Notes: generated from the letters alone by a model not told the origin. Numbered from the stretch's first letter, positions 43,201 through 46,830 are shown. The stretch is DNA of 64,000 nt from Siphonodentalium dalli (GCA_032622095.1 CP136063.1:265725426-265789425), one strand, 5' to 3'. Translations and numbers: made by a program.

Positions 43201-45338
43201 ACTAAAAGTGTTCTTTACTATAGTATCCTTTTCTAACTCGATATGTTCAACTATGTTGAGTAAATATATATGCTATTCCAGATGACACTTGCGTCGCTTG
43301 ACAACTGGAAATGTGGTTTACCGTCAAGACAAATTTGACAATGATGTTCAGTCTTTTAGCGAAGTCCAAACACACGTAGTACATAACTTTTGGAATTCAG
43401 CCAAGCAAGGACATCATGTATTGTTGGGCGGGTTTGAAGCCCTAATTCTATACAATTGGTTTTAACCAATCGCAGTGAGTGGTTTCTTCTAGACGAGAAG
43501 AGGGCGGTATCTTCGCCCATTTATTATTTTGATTGACGGTGCATGTGCATCATTGTACTGAAGGAAGAGGCGTGGCATAACTGACATTCATATCGATCTA
43601 TCACCTGATCAGTCGTCGATTCATTTGGTGAATTCTCTTGTAATAAATATTTCGCCGGAAAGTCGGAGAGCGAAAGAGGGACGTATTCTGGGTTTTCATA
43701 TTCCCCCAATTTCGTTAGTCGTTCTAAACGTTGTTTACTATGATGATTGAATATTGAAAAAATAGGACACGGGATTTAGTTGGAATTTAAAACTTAAATA
43801 ACTTGATTTAGGCTTGAGTTAAACTATTTATTTGTATATATGCTTATGATTGGATGGCACCCACTGATTGCCGACGATATTACGATTATTTTAGATTAGA
43901 CGATATTACTGACGATATTGAAATTTTAACCGGGTATTGTCGATTAATCGGGAAACCGCCCAGCACTATTATCAGATCAACAATTTTTTTAGATTCTTTA
44001 GAAAGTTTCTTTTTCCATCAAATATATGTGACCCGCCATATCAAATCCAGTCGGAAGTCGGGATTTTTTTTACCCTGTGCCAATGCATTCTCTTATATAT
44101 GCGAGACGACCATAGGTCGCCTCGCATATATAAGAGAATGCATTGGCCTAACAATTTTTTACAATTTTAATAATTTGTTCTTGTATTCTTTAACAATTTT
44201 ATAATTTCACCCATACAGAGCCCCAGACAAACATGAGCAGACGACACTCTTCTATGTGCTTCTATATATGTGTGGGGCTCCCTGCAGGGTAATGGATGTT
44301 TTTTTATTTTATGTCCTAAAAATTGTAAGAAACATTTGATAAAAAAATGCTAAAAAATTGTTAGGCCAATGCATTCTATACTTGAGATAGAAGTAAAATT
44401 ACCGTATGATGCCTCTACAATCTGATTTTGTTGTTACGATCCATACAATACACAGTGTATCAATACATTTCCTTGATAGGATAAATGAGATTAAAACATG
44501 CTTTAAAACTCTCAGGAAAGCTCTATGGTCAACTCGCATATATAAGAGAATGCATTGGCACATGGTAAAAAAATCCCGACTTACGACTGAATTTGATATG
44601 GCGGGTCACATATGTGTAACTGAATATACTGGGGCATATGCCGTCCCACAATTTAACCATCATATGTAAGTTGTAATGGTGTCCACCTTACTAGGACAAT
44701 ATATCCTATTCGTAATCCTAATAGTGATTTTGTGAAAGGACTCTGATGGTTTCTAATATGTTCTTGTCTAGAATGTAGCATCGGTATGTTTCCCTATTTC
44801 CAGGTAATGGCACTGGTGGTGAATCCATCTGGGGCGGAGAATTTGAAGATGAGTTTCATTCCAGTTTACGCCATGATCGTCCATACACGTTAAGTATGGC
44901 CAATGCTGGCCCAGATACAAATGGATCACAGTTTTTCATCACACTCGTTCCCTGTGTGAGTATGAATACTTTAAGAACATAGACATGTGAACAGTATGAG
45001 GGTCAACATAAAATGATGAGCTTTTAGAAGTTGTATCCATCAATAATTCAATTTCACAAAACAATGTCTCTAAAAACAACATTGTATCTATTTATATCAA
45101 AGTCCGATCATATTTTAAATTATTTAAGTTTAATATATATGAGAATCACTTTTATTTGAATTCTTTTCAAAATTCAGTGTCTTCTATATTTTAGCCTTGG
45201 TTGGATAACAAACATACTGTGTTTGGTCGAGTGACGAAAGGATTGGAGGTGGTGCAAAAAATTGGAACTGTCAAAGTGAACTCAAAGACGGACAAACCTC
45301 ACGATGAAATACAAATCACCAATGTGACTGTCAAGTGA
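1138..45338 (+). CDS. PPWD1: PPWD1 orthologue: WD-repeat and cyclophilin-domain peptidyl-prolyl isomerase, 17 exons
   Basis: Seen: joining 1138-1246, 5310-5412, 6611-6711, 7745-7840, 9388-9475, 19693-19798, 21797-21940, 24245-24319, 28997-29077, 31086-31179, 32905-32958, 33805-34048, 36284-36350, 40740-40822, 42572-42684, 44804-44955 and 45195-45338 gives 1854 nt, 617 codons plus TGA, with GT-AG introns and consistent phase throughout. The order of the protein matches PPWD1: acidic/basic N-terminus, [10 protein letters not shown] entry to the WD propeller (about residues 58-400), a linker with [13 protein letters not shown], then the cyclophilin domain (about 465-617). Catalytic and pocket residues are present: R506, F511, M512, Q514, Q562, F564, W572, L573, H577. 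Known: PPWD1 is a nuclear protein found in active spliceosomes and isomerises Xaa-Pro bonds. Odd: introns fill about 96% of the gene, and several splice sites lie in or beside tandem repeats. I place the start at 1138 rather than the in-frame ATG at 1051 because the conserved protein begins there and AAGATGG is a good context. Confidence 0.96.
1475..1719 (+). repeat. Left part of an interrupted non-LTR element fragment
   Basis: It reads GGCAAAGAACAATTGGAGAG and onward, and matches the reverse complement of about 3205-3313, with extra bases inserted. It encodes the [10 protein letters not shown]-like tail typical of jockey-type reverse transcriptases. Confidence 0.7.
1720..2932 (+). pseudogene. 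Non-LTR (jockey-like) reverse transcriptase, 5'-truncated and broken
   Basis: The translation gives [20 protein letters not shown] and the palm motif LFADDCLLY (FADD at about 1998-2009), then a C-terminal part with [33 protein letters not shown] and [12 protein letters not shown]. Known: these belong to the reverse transcriptase and C-terminal tail of non-LTR retrotransposons. Breaks: the endonuclease and RT fingers are missing, a TAA stop lies just before the palm segment near 1880, and a TGA plus frame change occur near 2189-2205. It lies in intron 1 in the same direction as PPWD1. Confidence 0.9.
2960..3120 (+). repeat. Right part of the interrupted non-LTR fragment
   Basis: It resumes the sequence broken at about 1719 (CGACTCCAGTTGTTTGGCAA and onward), as judged against the inverted intact copy at 3121-3313. 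The reverse transcriptase block was therefore placed inside an older copy, or the two were joined by rearrangement. Confidence 0.65.
3078..3313 (-). pseudogene. Antisense fragment of a jockey-like RT C-terminus
   Basis: On the minus strand it reads [18 protein letters not shown] and [12 protein letters not shown]...[10 protein letters not shown]. It is the intact, inverted counterpart of 1475-1719 plus 2960-3120, so intron 1 carries an inverted duplication that could fold in the transcript. Confidence 0.8.
3483..4618. mobile_element. piggyBac-like non-autonomous element, TTAA-flanked
   Basis: TTAA is present at 3479-3482 and 4619-4622. The ends read CCCTTTGAACCC inward on both sides. Just inside the left end are a 22-bp near-palindrome at 3496-3517 and a perfect 22-bp palindrome at 3539-3560 (half-site AGCGGCCGGTA). 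No transposase is visible. TTAA targets with CCCTTTG ends are known for piggyBac-type families. Confidence 0.85.
4623..5309. other. Intron 1, 3' part
   Basis: AT-rich sequence with no repeat or coding signal that I can recognise, ending in a T-rich tract before exon 2. Confidence 0.5.
5310..5412 (+). CDS. PPWD1: PPWD1 exon 2 (residues 37-70)
   Basis: The acceptor is TCTATAG|TT and the donor is AA|GTATAA. The exon encodes [19 protein letters not shown] and then the [10 protein letters not shown] motif that opens the WD propeller of PPWD1. Confidence 0.95.
5413..5988. other. Intron 2, 5' part
   Basis: AT-rich sequence. I see no recognisable feature. Confidence 0.5.
5997..6431. mobile_element. 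hAT-like non-autonomous element with 8-bp target duplication
   Basis: The perfect duplication CTCATAAA lies at 5989-5996 and 6432-6439. The ends are CAGTGTTCGCGCTG and CAGCGCGGACCCTG, imperfect inverted repeats starting CAG, as hAT ends do. The interior has repeated TTTGGCAAA motifs and no transposase. Confidence 0.9.
6611..6711 (+). CDS. PPWD1: PPWD1 exon 3 (residues 71-104)
   Basis: The acceptor is CTCTTCAG|GACAG and the donor is TTG|GTAAGA. It encodes a WD-type blade with [11 protein letters not shown] at about residues 79-89, followed by [12 protein letters not shown], very close to the vertebrate protein. Confidence 0.95.
7085..7560. repeat. Dispersed mollusc-type repeat with CTGT/CCGT tract
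   Basis: A GTCTGTC/CCGTCTG block at about 7130-7170 is followed by two diverged copies of a roughly 170-base segment containing ATGAGTTCACAAG...TCTGAAATGAG. Similar arrangements recur at 16.2, 18.8, 40.9, 49.6, 56.4 and 58.2 kb. Confidence 0.6.
7745..7840 (+). CDS. PPWD1: PPWD1 exon 4 (residues 105-136)
   Basis: The acceptor is CTCTGTAG|GG and the donor is TTTG|GTGAGT. It encodes [14 protein letters not shown] and then [14 protein letters not shown], a complete WD blade strand set. Confidence 0.95.
7841..9387. other. Intron 4
   Basis: AT-rich. It contains one copy of a dispersed repeat (8262-8356) and an ATTCGAA/TTCGAAT-rich stretch at about 8490-8570. I see nothing else. Confidence 0.5.
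8262..8356 (+). repeat. Dispersed ~95-bp repeat, copy 1 of 4
   Basis: It shares a core around TTCTATACTGAATGGACTC and GTCTATTATTCATTTGGAGG with copies at 36026-36114 (minus), 45890-45985 and 55201-55293. The 45.9-kb copy begins TTAACCCTTTC, so the family may be the end of a TTAA-targeting element. Confidence 0.6.
9388..9475 (+). CDS. PPWD1: PPWD1 exon 5 (residues 137-165)
   Basis: The acceptor is ATTTCAG|ACA and the donor is CCAT|GTGAGT. It encodes [12 protein letters not shown], then [15 protein letters not shown], matching the DMINMLKLGYFP...GDAIS segment of PPWD1. Confidence 0.94.
9801..12793. repeat. 37/34-bp minisatellite, left block, with a 1345-bp internal duplication
   Basis: The unit is ATTATTAACATGGGG, then TCATTCCTATGGAACTAGAC, then AT (37 bp). 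A 34-bp variant lacks one ATT (CATTTTAACATGG). Rare variants recur exactly 1345 bases apart: CATTTCCATGG at 10141 and 11486, ATGGCGTC at 10712 and 12057, and paired GGGGTAATT at about 11046 and 12391. A block of more than 1 kb was therefore duplicated in tandem. Confidence 0.95.
12794..14156. mobile_element. Mutator-like non-autonomous element inserted in the minisatellite
   Basis: The perfect 9-bp target duplication ATTATTAAC lies at 12785-12793 and 14157-14165; it is also a stretch of the host minisatellite unit. The terminal inverted repeats are about 73 bp (12794-12866 and 14084-14156, one mismatch), beginning TAGTCCAAGTCTTCTTGTAC, with TAGTCCAAG repeated at their inner edge. No transposase is visible. 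A 9-bp duplication with long ends fits Mutator-like elements, but other superfamilies are possible. Confidence 0.85.
14157..15530. repeat. 37-bp minisatellite, right block
   Basis: This continues the array across the inserted element. Units here are mostly 37 bp with the CCCATGGAAC variant, plus a recurrent ATATTTTTAAC variant. With the left block it makes about 120 units in intron 5. Confidence 0.95.
15531..15969. other. Intron 5 sequence after the minisatellite
   Basis: AT-rich with a CpG-containing patch around 15785-15840 (GGAACGTACGTTCC palindrome). No gene is seen. Confidence 0.45.
15970..16129. repeat. Near-perfect ~70-bp-arm inverted repeat
   Basis: The arm beginning AGAACGACACGATGTG (15979 on) is the reverse complement of the arm ending at 16120, around a short centre near 16043-16060. 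The transcript could form a long hairpin. It is probably a foldback MITE. Confidence 0.8.
16135..18170. repeat. Cluster of mollusc-type dispersed repeats
   Basis: It starts with a small palindrome (CCATACCATGTATGGTAC), then a GTCCGTCCGTCTGTCC tract (about 16198-16257). It is followed by repeated modules such as GTTTTTGGTATCGATC (two copies near 16350 and 16510) and GAGTTATGGCCCTTT (near 16840, 18005 and 18160). No coding sequence is supported. Confidence 0.65.
18171..18736. other. Intron 5, unassigned
   Basis: AT-rich sequence. No feature is recognised. Confidence 0.4.
18737..18985. repeat. Second copy of the CCATAC.../CCGT dispersed repeat
   Basis: TTTATGTGTACCTATACCAT, a GTCTGTCCGTCCGTC tract and then the AACCAAATTTTGTG and CAGTTATGACCCTT modules follow in the same order as at 16.1-16.9 kb. 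A truncated copy lies at 54.87-55.04 kb. Confidence 0.7.
18986..19692. other. Intron 5, 3' end
   Basis: A/T homopolymer-rich sequence, then unremarkable intron up to exon 6. Nothing else is recognised. Confidence 0.4.
19693..19798 (+). CDS. PPWD1: PPWD1 exon 6 (residues 166-201)
   Basis: The acceptor is GATTCTCAG|CTC and the donor is CACT|GTAAGT. It encodes [15 protein letters not shown] and [13 protein letters not shown]. The 10.2-kb intron before it is the longest in the gene and holds the 37-bp minisatellite. Confidence 0.95.
20021..20236. mobile_element. Foldback MITE, copy 1
   Basis: This 216-bp element is almost entirely an inverted repeat with ~100-bp arms, from TACAGTAATGCCCTAAGTAA to its complement ending at 20236, with the turn near GCTCTTGGGGATAAC. 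A second copy of the same family lies at 21570-21780. Confidence 0.9.
20237..21156. other. Intron 6, middle
   Basis: AT-rich sequence with ACTAGTAGTA/AGTACTAGTA stretches at 20790-20990 and a roughly 20-bp tandem motif (CCGCCCTGTATGTTTATT, four copies) at 21052-21145. A related GCCCTGTACGTTTATT occurs at about 20676. Confidence 0.5.
21161..21401. mobile_element. TTAA-flanked hairpin MITE of the ATGACTGGAGC family
   Basis: TTAA lies at 21157-21160 and about 21402-21405. The ends read TCCATGACTGGAGC inward and CAGCTCCTGTCATG outward. Inside are palindromes built on TTCTCTTATATATGCGAG. Relatives lie at 32070-32249, 35049-35270 and about 57125-57210. Confidence 0.75.
21570..21780. mobile_element. 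Foldback MITE, copy 2, next to the exon 7 acceptor
   Basis: This is the same family as 20021-20236, with arms of about 100 bp turning at GCTCTCCCCGAGAGC. It ends at 21780, leaving only 16 bases to the exon 7 splice acceptor (21796), so the branch point probably lies inside the element. Confidence 0.9.
21797..21940 (+). CDS. PPWD1: PPWD1 exon 7 (residues 202-249)
   Basis: The acceptor is CTTTCCAG|TAC and the donor is AAG|GTTTGT. It encodes [14 protein letters not shown] (W221) and [14 protein letters not shown], among the most conserved parts of PPWD1. A foldback element ends only about 16 bases upstream of this exon. Confidence 0.96.
22025..22367. mobile_element. hAT-like MITE of the CAAGCCTTG family
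   Basis: It begins CAAGACTGGATATAGTG and ends with the complement of CAAGCCTGGATATAATG. Inside are GAGGGTGAATTTGGTGAT palindromes. The flanks CTTTTATC and CCTTGTAT are only loosely alike, so the target duplication has decayed. It lies in intron 7. Confidence 0.75.
22368..23734. other. Intron 7, middle
   Basis: AT-rich sequence with no repeat or coding signal that I can support. Confidence 0.45.
23735..23897. mobile_element. hAT-like MITE, CAAGCCTTG family, intact
   Basis: The perfect 8-bp duplication TGTGCATC lies at 23727-23734 and 23898-23905. The ends are CAAGCCTTGAAATAGGGTGT and its complement. The 163-bp element is nearly a full palindrome. Confidence 0.92.
24082..24241 (+). repeat. 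32-bp tandem repeat, 5 copies, running into the exon 8 acceptor
   Basis: Units of AGCTGCACATTGAAGGAATA plus TGTTTATAAATG start at 24082, 24114, 24146, 24178 and 24210. The last copy changes to TGTTTCTCATTTCAG, which is the exon 8 acceptor. Confidence 0.95.
24245..24319 (+). CDS. PPWD1: PPWD1 exon 8 (residues 250-274), first donor copy
   Basis: The acceptor is TCATTTCAG|TGT. It encodes [16 protein letters not shown] and then [10 protein letters not shown] end the exon at the first of 51 identical donors (GGAAG|GTGAGA) because exon 9 then continues directly with IRIFKF, as in the conserved protein. Any later donor up to the 19th would add multiples of 16 in-frame residues. Confidence 0.9.
24286..26733 (+). 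repeat. 48-bp tandem array, exactly 51 units, duplicating the exon 8 end and its 5' splice site
   Basis: Each unit holds AAAACAGATTGCC, then ACTCTGGGAAGTGATAGGAA, then G|GTGAGATTAGTTAT: 34 exon bases and 14 intron bases. Donor GT sites recur every 48 bases from 24320 to 26720. The array is 2448 bases, 51 x 48 with no length variation. Only a few positions vary, mainly CTCTGGG/CTTTGGG and TATAAAAC/TATATAAC; the latter makes a TAA in the exon frame, first at 25199-25201. The sense frame reads IATLGSDRK then VRLVIKQ per unit. The antisense 819-residue frame is a by-product. Confidence 0.97.
26734..26857. other. Intron 8 just after the array
   Basis: The intron resumes with TGAGTTTGTTATAATATTTC. 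No feature is recognised. Confidence 0.5.
26858..27040. repeat. G-rich ~45-bp tandem repeat, 4 copies
   Basis: Units contain a run of 6-15 G, then CTGGGAACATCATAGAAT and AAAGGGGTAAACCT or ACAGGGGTAAACCT. The several long G runs could form G-quadruplexes on the sense strand of intron 8. Confidence 0.85.
27041..28103. other. Intron 8, middle
   Basis: AT-rich sequence. Short imperfect inversions such as ATAGACTATAAA and TTTTAATAGTCTAT flank 27480-27585. No gene is seen. Confidence 0.4.
28108..28434 (+). mobile_element. TTAA-flanked piggyBac-like MITE, family B copy 1
   Basis: TTAA lies at 28104-28107 and 28435-28438. The ends are CCCTTTGGAGAGTA and CCCTTTGGCGAGTA (13 of 14 alike). The 327-bp element shares its interior (AACAAGTTCGGTCAAAAGGG, ATGACGT motifs) with the inverted copy at 34179-34501. 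Confidence 0.88.
28435..28996. other. Intron 8, 3' end
   Basis: AT-rich sequence up to the exon 9 acceptor. No feature is recognised. Confidence 0.45.
28997..29077 (+). CDS. PPWD1: PPWD1 exon 9 (residues 275-301)
   Basis: The acceptor is TATTTTTCAG|ATA and the donor is CAACAA|GTATGC. It encodes [18 protein letters not shown] and LKQFTELQQ, matching vertebrate VRIFRFVTGKL...FTELQQ. Confidence 0.95.
29078..29633. other. Intron 9, 5' part
   Basis: Ordinary intron sequence. No feature is recognised. Confidence 0.45.
29634..30796. repeat. 45-bp minisatellite, about 26 copies, in intron 9
   Basis: Units are ATGCATAGCTCTAATCAATG, then TTATGTCTGCCCATTAAATA, then TAGGT. Because 45 is a multiple of three, long sense frames ([15 protein letters not shown] per unit) stay open, but the array lies inside an intron. 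Variants GATCAATG and ATAGATCT recur in the same order, which suggests duplication of multi-unit blocks. Confidence 0.95.
30797..31050. mobile_element. hAT-like MITE inserted in the 45-bp minisatellite beside exon 10
   Basis: The perfect 8-bp duplication TGCATAGC lies at 30789-30796 and 31051-31058 and is part of the minisatellite unit. The ends are CAAGCCTTGAAATAGGGTGT and its complement. The interior holds two successive palindromes of GAGGGTGAATTTAGTGATGC, as if two copies of the 163-bp form were fused. Confidence 0.93.
31086..31179 (+). CDS. PPWD1: PPWD1 exon 10 (residues 302-332)
   Basis: The acceptor is TCTTTCACAG|ATG and the donor is CCTAG|GTATAA. It encodes [20 protein letters not shown]. 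The upstream acceptor region follows a hAT-like element by about 35 bases. Confidence 0.94.
31672..31995. mobile_element. Degraded CAAGCCTTG-family hAT MITE
   Basis: It keeps internal motifs (TTCTGGGGACCTCATTCTG, AGCATCACTCAATTCACC) in the family order, but neither terminal inverted repeat is intact. It lies in intron 10. Confidence 0.6.
32070..32249. mobile_element. TTAA-flanked hairpin MITE of the ATGACTGGAGC family
   Basis: TTAA lies at 32066-32069 and 32250-32253. The ends are CCCTTTCATAACTGGAGC and CCCTCCCATGACCGCAGC read inward. The internal palindrome is TATATATGCGAGACTCCC against its complement. Confidence 0.82.
32319..32767. mobile_element. hAT-like MITE, CAAGCCTTG family, diverged 449-bp copy
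   Basis: The ends are CAAACCTTGACATAGTTTGT and the complement of CAAACCTTGAAATAGTGTGT. Flanks GCTAGGTC and GCTAACAT agree partly, as in a decayed 8-bp duplication. It ends about 137 bases before exon 11. Confidence 0.8.
32905..32958 (+). CDS. PPWD1: PPWD1 exon 11 (residues 333-350)
   Basis: This 54-base exon has acceptor CCTTCCAG|TAT and donor AAAG|GTAAGT. It encodes [18 protein letters not shown], matching VFDETGHFVLYGTMLGIK. Confidence 0.94.
32959..33804. other. Intron 11
   Basis: AT-rich sequence. I recognise nothing in it. Confidence 0.45.
33805..34048 (+). CDS. PPWD1: PPWD1 exon 12 (residues 351-431)
   Basis: The acceptor is TATCTTCAG|TGATC and the donor is AAAGG|GTATGC. It encodes [18 protein letters not shown], then [17 protein letters not shown] and [20 protein letters not shown], closing the WD region. 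The donor is the first of four copies in a 31-bp repeat. Confidence 0.94.
34047..34165 (+). repeat. 31-bp tandem repeat, 4 copies, duplicating the exon 12 donor
   Basis: The unit GGTATGCTACAATATAATCA plus CGTGTATAAAG starts at the last exon base. The donor AAAGG|GTATGC therefore recurs at 31-base steps. Using a later donor would change frame and read a TAA at 34062-34064. Confidence 0.92.
34179..34501 (-). mobile_element. TTAA-flanked piggyBac-like MITE, family B copy 2, inverted
   Basis: TTAA lies at 34175-34178 and 34502-34505. The ends are CCCTTTGGTTAGTAG and CTCTTTGGAGATTAT inward. The interior is the reverse complement of 28108-28434, with about the same length (323 bp). Confidence 0.86.
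34561..35023. mobile_element. MITE with ~48-bp inverted ends (GTGACCCGCCATATC family), copy 1
   Basis: The ends are ATATGTGACCCGCCATATCA and its complement. Inside each end is a palindrome around CCAATGCATTCTCTTATATA and GGTCGACTCGC. No transposase is present. The target duplication is unclear. Confidence 0.85.
35049..35270. mobile_element. Hairpin MITE of the ATGACTGGAGC family, right end decayed
   Basis: TTAA at 35045-35048 is followed by CCCTTCCATGACTGGAGCTT. The interior matches 21161-21401, including GTTAACCAGTGCATTA and AGGATCTTTAATGCTGCACC. The right TTAA is lost. Confidence 0.7.
35271..36283. other. Intron 12, 3' part
   Basis: AT-rich. It contains the inverted dispersed repeat at 36026-36114 and a stretch (35930-35970, GATGAGTAGTTCCCTTAGGA) repeated in reverse at about 46065-46090. 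Confidence 0.5.
36026..36114 (-). repeat. Dispersed ~95-bp repeat, copy 2 of 4 (inverted)
   Basis: The minus strand reads TTGAATGGATTCTCCCATTC then GGTCTATTATTAATTTGGAA, matching 8262-8356, 45890-45985 and 55201-55293. Confidence 0.6.
36284..36350 (+). CDS. PPWD1: PPWD1 exon 13 (residues 432-454), linker
   Basis: The acceptor is CACTACAG|AGG and the donor is ACACAG|GTATTC. It encodes [20 protein letters not shown], the linker before the isomerase domain. The alternative AG two bases downstream would give an immediate in-frame stop. Confidence 0.93.
36516..37538. repeat. 34-bp minisatellite, about 30 copies, in intron 13
   Basis: The unit is AACTCCTTTATAGTCACTAA plus CATCTACTGGAGTT. Unit junctions make the palindrome GGAGTTAACTCC every 34 bases, so the array can form many small hairpins. 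Confidence 0.95.
37571..37797. repeat. 31-bp minisatellite, left block (about 7 copies)
   Basis: The unit is ATCACCAAACTCAGAATTTA plus AAGTCTCTATG, with ATATAAAG variants. It directly follows the 34-bp array and continues after an inserted element at 38968. Confidence 0.93.
37798..38967. mobile_element. hAT-like element inserted in the 31-bp minisatellite
   Basis: It starts CAGTCCTTTGATTTTG and ends with the complement of CAGTCCTTCGAATTTG. The flanks share CCAAAC from the host repeat (6 bases, perhaps a shortened 8-bp duplication). GCGCGC-rich subterminal blocks (37816-37840, 38898-38940) face each other. A degenerate acidic, serine-rich frame near 38535-38695 ([14 protein letters not shown]) may be a transposase N-terminal remnant, but this is weak. 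Confidence 0.75.
38968..39378. repeat. 31-bp minisatellite, right block (about 13 copies)
   Basis: Same unit as 37571-37797, resuming at CCAAACTCAGAATATAAAGT after the inserted element. Confidence 0.93.
39383..39866. repeat. Two diverged ~225-bp tandem copies
   Basis: 39383-39602 and 39641-39866 share GTTTTGTTAAGAATACT, AGGAGACCATATGG and TAACTTCAGGGACGT in the same order. Confidence 0.8.
39867..40739. other. Intron 13, 3' part
   Basis: Contains a run of about 20 G at 40052-40071 and otherwise AT-rich sequence. Nothing else is recognised. Confidence 0.5.
40740..40822 (+). CDS. PPWD1: PPWD1 exon 14 (residues 455-481), start of cyclophilin domain
   Basis: The acceptor is AATTTCAG|GAC and the donor is AAGGA|GTATGT. 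It encodes [18 protein letters not shown], the first strands of the cyclophilin fold. Confidence 0.95.
40880..41060. repeat. Mollusc-type dispersed repeat (TTTGTCCATCCATTTGTCTG)
   Basis: CATCCATTTGTCTGTCAGTC is followed by GGTCCGATTTCAACCAAATT and TGGTGTGTGGCGACTAGGG, resembling the modules at 16-18 kb and 54.9 kb. Confidence 0.5.
41061..42415. other. Intron 14, middle
   Basis: CGTGTTTAAGCCCACCC occurs twice (41195-41210 and 41250-41266). The rest is AT-rich with no gene that I can support. Confidence 0.4.
42416..42571 (+). repeat. 19-bp tandem repeat with a decoy acceptor, abutting exon 15
   Basis: Units of TCTATTTGATAATCACCAC run up to the exon 15 acceptor. GTTAACAGATGTCCAGATG at about 42492-42511 copies the real acceptor and first exon bases (ATTAACAGATGTCCC). 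Use of the upstream AG would give an in-frame TGA within a few codons. Confidence 0.88.
42572..42684 (+). CDS. PPWD1: PPWD1 exon 15 (residues 482-519), cyclophilin catalytic part
   Basis: The acceptor is CATTAACAG|ATG and the donor is CTTG|GTAAGT. It encodes [18 protein letters not shown] and [15 protein letters not shown], with catalytic R506 and pocket residues F511, M512 and Q514. A near copy of this acceptor plus the first exon bases lies about 71 bases upstream. Confidence 0.95.
42745..42838. mobile_element. Fragment of a CAAGCCTTG-family hAT MITE
   Basis: GCTAGCATCACTAAATTCAC and GGACCTCATTCTGCTTAGGC are kept in family order. Both ends are missing. It starts about 60 bases after exon 15. 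Confidence 0.6.
42849..43968. mobile_element. hAT-like non-autonomous element with 8-bp target duplication
   Basis: The perfect duplication TTATCAGA lies at 42841-42848 and 43969-43976. The ends are TAGGGCTGGACGATATT and TAGTGCTGGGCGGTTTC inward, the TAGNGCTGGGCG style known from hAT families. At 1120 bp with no intact transposase it is non-autonomous. Confidence 0.9.
44024..44613. mobile_element. MITE of the GTGACCCGCCATATC family, copy 2, inverted interior and interrupted
   Basis: The ends match 34561-35023. The interior (CCCAGACAAACATGAGCAG...GGGGCTCCCTGCAGGG) runs in the opposite sense to copy 1. The right inner palindrome is broken by about 150 bases of other sequence at 44380-44525. 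Confidence 0.83.
44804..44955 (+). CDS. PPWD1: PPWD1 exon 16 (residues 520-570), cyclophilin core
   Basis: The acceptor is TATTTCCAG|GTAATG and the donor is CCCTGT|GTGAGT. It encodes [14 protein letters not shown], then [18 protein letters not shown], with pocket residues Q562 and F564. Confidence 0.96.
45195..45338 (+). CDS. PPWD1: PPWD1 exon 17 (residues 571-617 and stop)
   Basis: The acceptor is ATATTTTAG|CCT. It encodes [20 protein letters not shown] (W572, L573, H577) and ends TNVTVK then TGA, matching the ITVK end of vertebrate PPWD1. Confidence 0.96.
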   Translation, partial: PWLDNKHTVFGRVTKGLEVVQKIGTVKVNSKTDKPHDEIQITNVTVK

Positions 45339-45900
45339 GATCATTTTGTTTGAAATGACGTGTGATCACACCTCCGATTTCATTCCGATTCGTGTTGTTT
45401 GCAGGGAGACATAGTCTGGACTGAGTCAGCCATTACTGCTAACACATGGATATTATCGTCACTGAATTCCTGTAGAGAATTGAATTGTTGTGACTGATTG
45501 TGAATGACTTAAAACATATCGGGAATCCCTCACATGGAGTAATGCCAGGATGAATTGGATTCAGAGAAGATATTTAAGATCTTTCCAGATGACAGGCTAC
45601 ATGGATTCTCTCGATTAGTGCGATTCACGTGTCAACTGTGAATTATGTGTCTTCTGCGAAATTTGTATTTTCATGGCACATACAGTTTTATCAACTGTAA
45701 TGGATGATGTTTAACGCAGCTTATATGATTGGCTAGTTCAGCAAATTACATTATTACATTGAATTGCATGGAAATATTTCAGAGCATTGGTCGATCTATA
45801 GGCGGTCATGTTCTGGCAACAAATTCCAAGCATTTAGGATGTCGTTTTCATGCATTATGTCCAATCAATGTGAAATAAATGGATCAATTTTAACCCTTTC
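45339..45900 (+). terminator. Presumed PPWD1 3' UTR and polyadenylation site
   Basis: The sequence after the TGA has no further frame. AATAAA at 45874-45879 is a candidate polyadenylation signal about 540 bases after the stop. Its use is inferred. Confidence 0.45.
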
Positions 45901-45985
45901 TATACTAAATGGATGCTTCCAATCAGCGATAAATCATAAAAGTTTACATTGGAATAGTCTATTATTCATCTGGAGGGGTTTTCAG
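45890..45985 (+). repeat. Dispersed ~95-bp repeat, copy 3 of 4
   Basis: Starts TTAACCCTTTCTATACTAAA and continues GTCTATTATTCATCTGGAGG. The TTAACCCTTT start suggests the end of a TTAA-targeting element. Confidence 0.6.
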
Positions 45986-46492
45986 AAAAAATAAGCTGAC
46001 TATACAGACAATACAAGTGCGGGAAATGCTCAGATAATAGGTTCAACAAATGAAAGTTGAACATTTCCTAAGGGAACTACTCATCAATTCTTTAAATGGC
46101 ATATTATGTCTAAGGACATTGTATATGCCTCTAATGAATCTTGATGAGCCGATAGTCATAATTGCCCATCAGTTAATATTCGTGAGTATTCGCTTTTACC
46201 GATTGTTAAAATAAAATCTGTTTGAATTTCGATGCCATGTGATATCATTACCATGCGCGATGCTTACTTTAGCATAATGAACTAGTAGAATCACGATCAA
46301 AACTATCTTCGATAAGTAGTCAATCATAACTCAAATTTATAGGCATGAGTATAACATTACTTGGAGGTCACCAATCCCACATCAGCGTCCGTTGTCTTTT
46401 TGTCAAAGCAAATTATCACAGGCGTCAGAAGCTGATGCCAACAGATGCAATTTCGCAAGAGAGTGTACGTTTCTTTGTTTTGATGTTGTTGA
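45986..46492. other. Downstream flank
   Basis: AT-rich sequence. No feature is recognised apart from a short stretch inverted relative to 35930-35970. Confidence 0.4.
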
Positions 46493-46623
46493 CAAGCCTT
46501 GAAATAGTGTGTTTGTCATTTGCAGAATGAGGTCCCCAGAGGGTGAATTTAGTGATGCTACCCCGCATAGCAGGCTAGCATCACCAAATTCACCCTCTGG
46601 GGACCTCATTCTGCTTACACCTC
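46493..46623. mobile_element. hAT-like MITE, CAAGCCTTG family, right end missing
   Basis: Starts CAAGCCTTGAAATAGTGTGT, keeps the full central palindrome and breaks off after CTTACACCTCA, before the right terminal repeat. Confidence 0.8.
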
Positions 46624-46689
46624 AAACCACTGTCATAATATGGTGTTCCATGAAATTATACATGAAGATTCAAACTACCATGATATATA

Positions 46690-46820
46690 GAGATTATCAC
46701 TACAGTGAAGTGATCGGAGTCTCCATATCATGCCGAGTCTGATTCGGGATCTCACCTTCTCAACGAGACGTGATGTGGAGACTCAGATCACTTTGTGGAG
46801 ACTCAGATCACTACATTGTA
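46690..46820. repeat. Imperfect hairpin
   Basis: CTACAGTGAAGTGATCGGAG at the left is complementary to TGGAGACTCAGATCACTACA at the right. The segment GTGGAGACTCAGATCACT is present twice in tandem. Confidence 0.6.
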
Positions 46821-46830
46821 GTAATAATTA

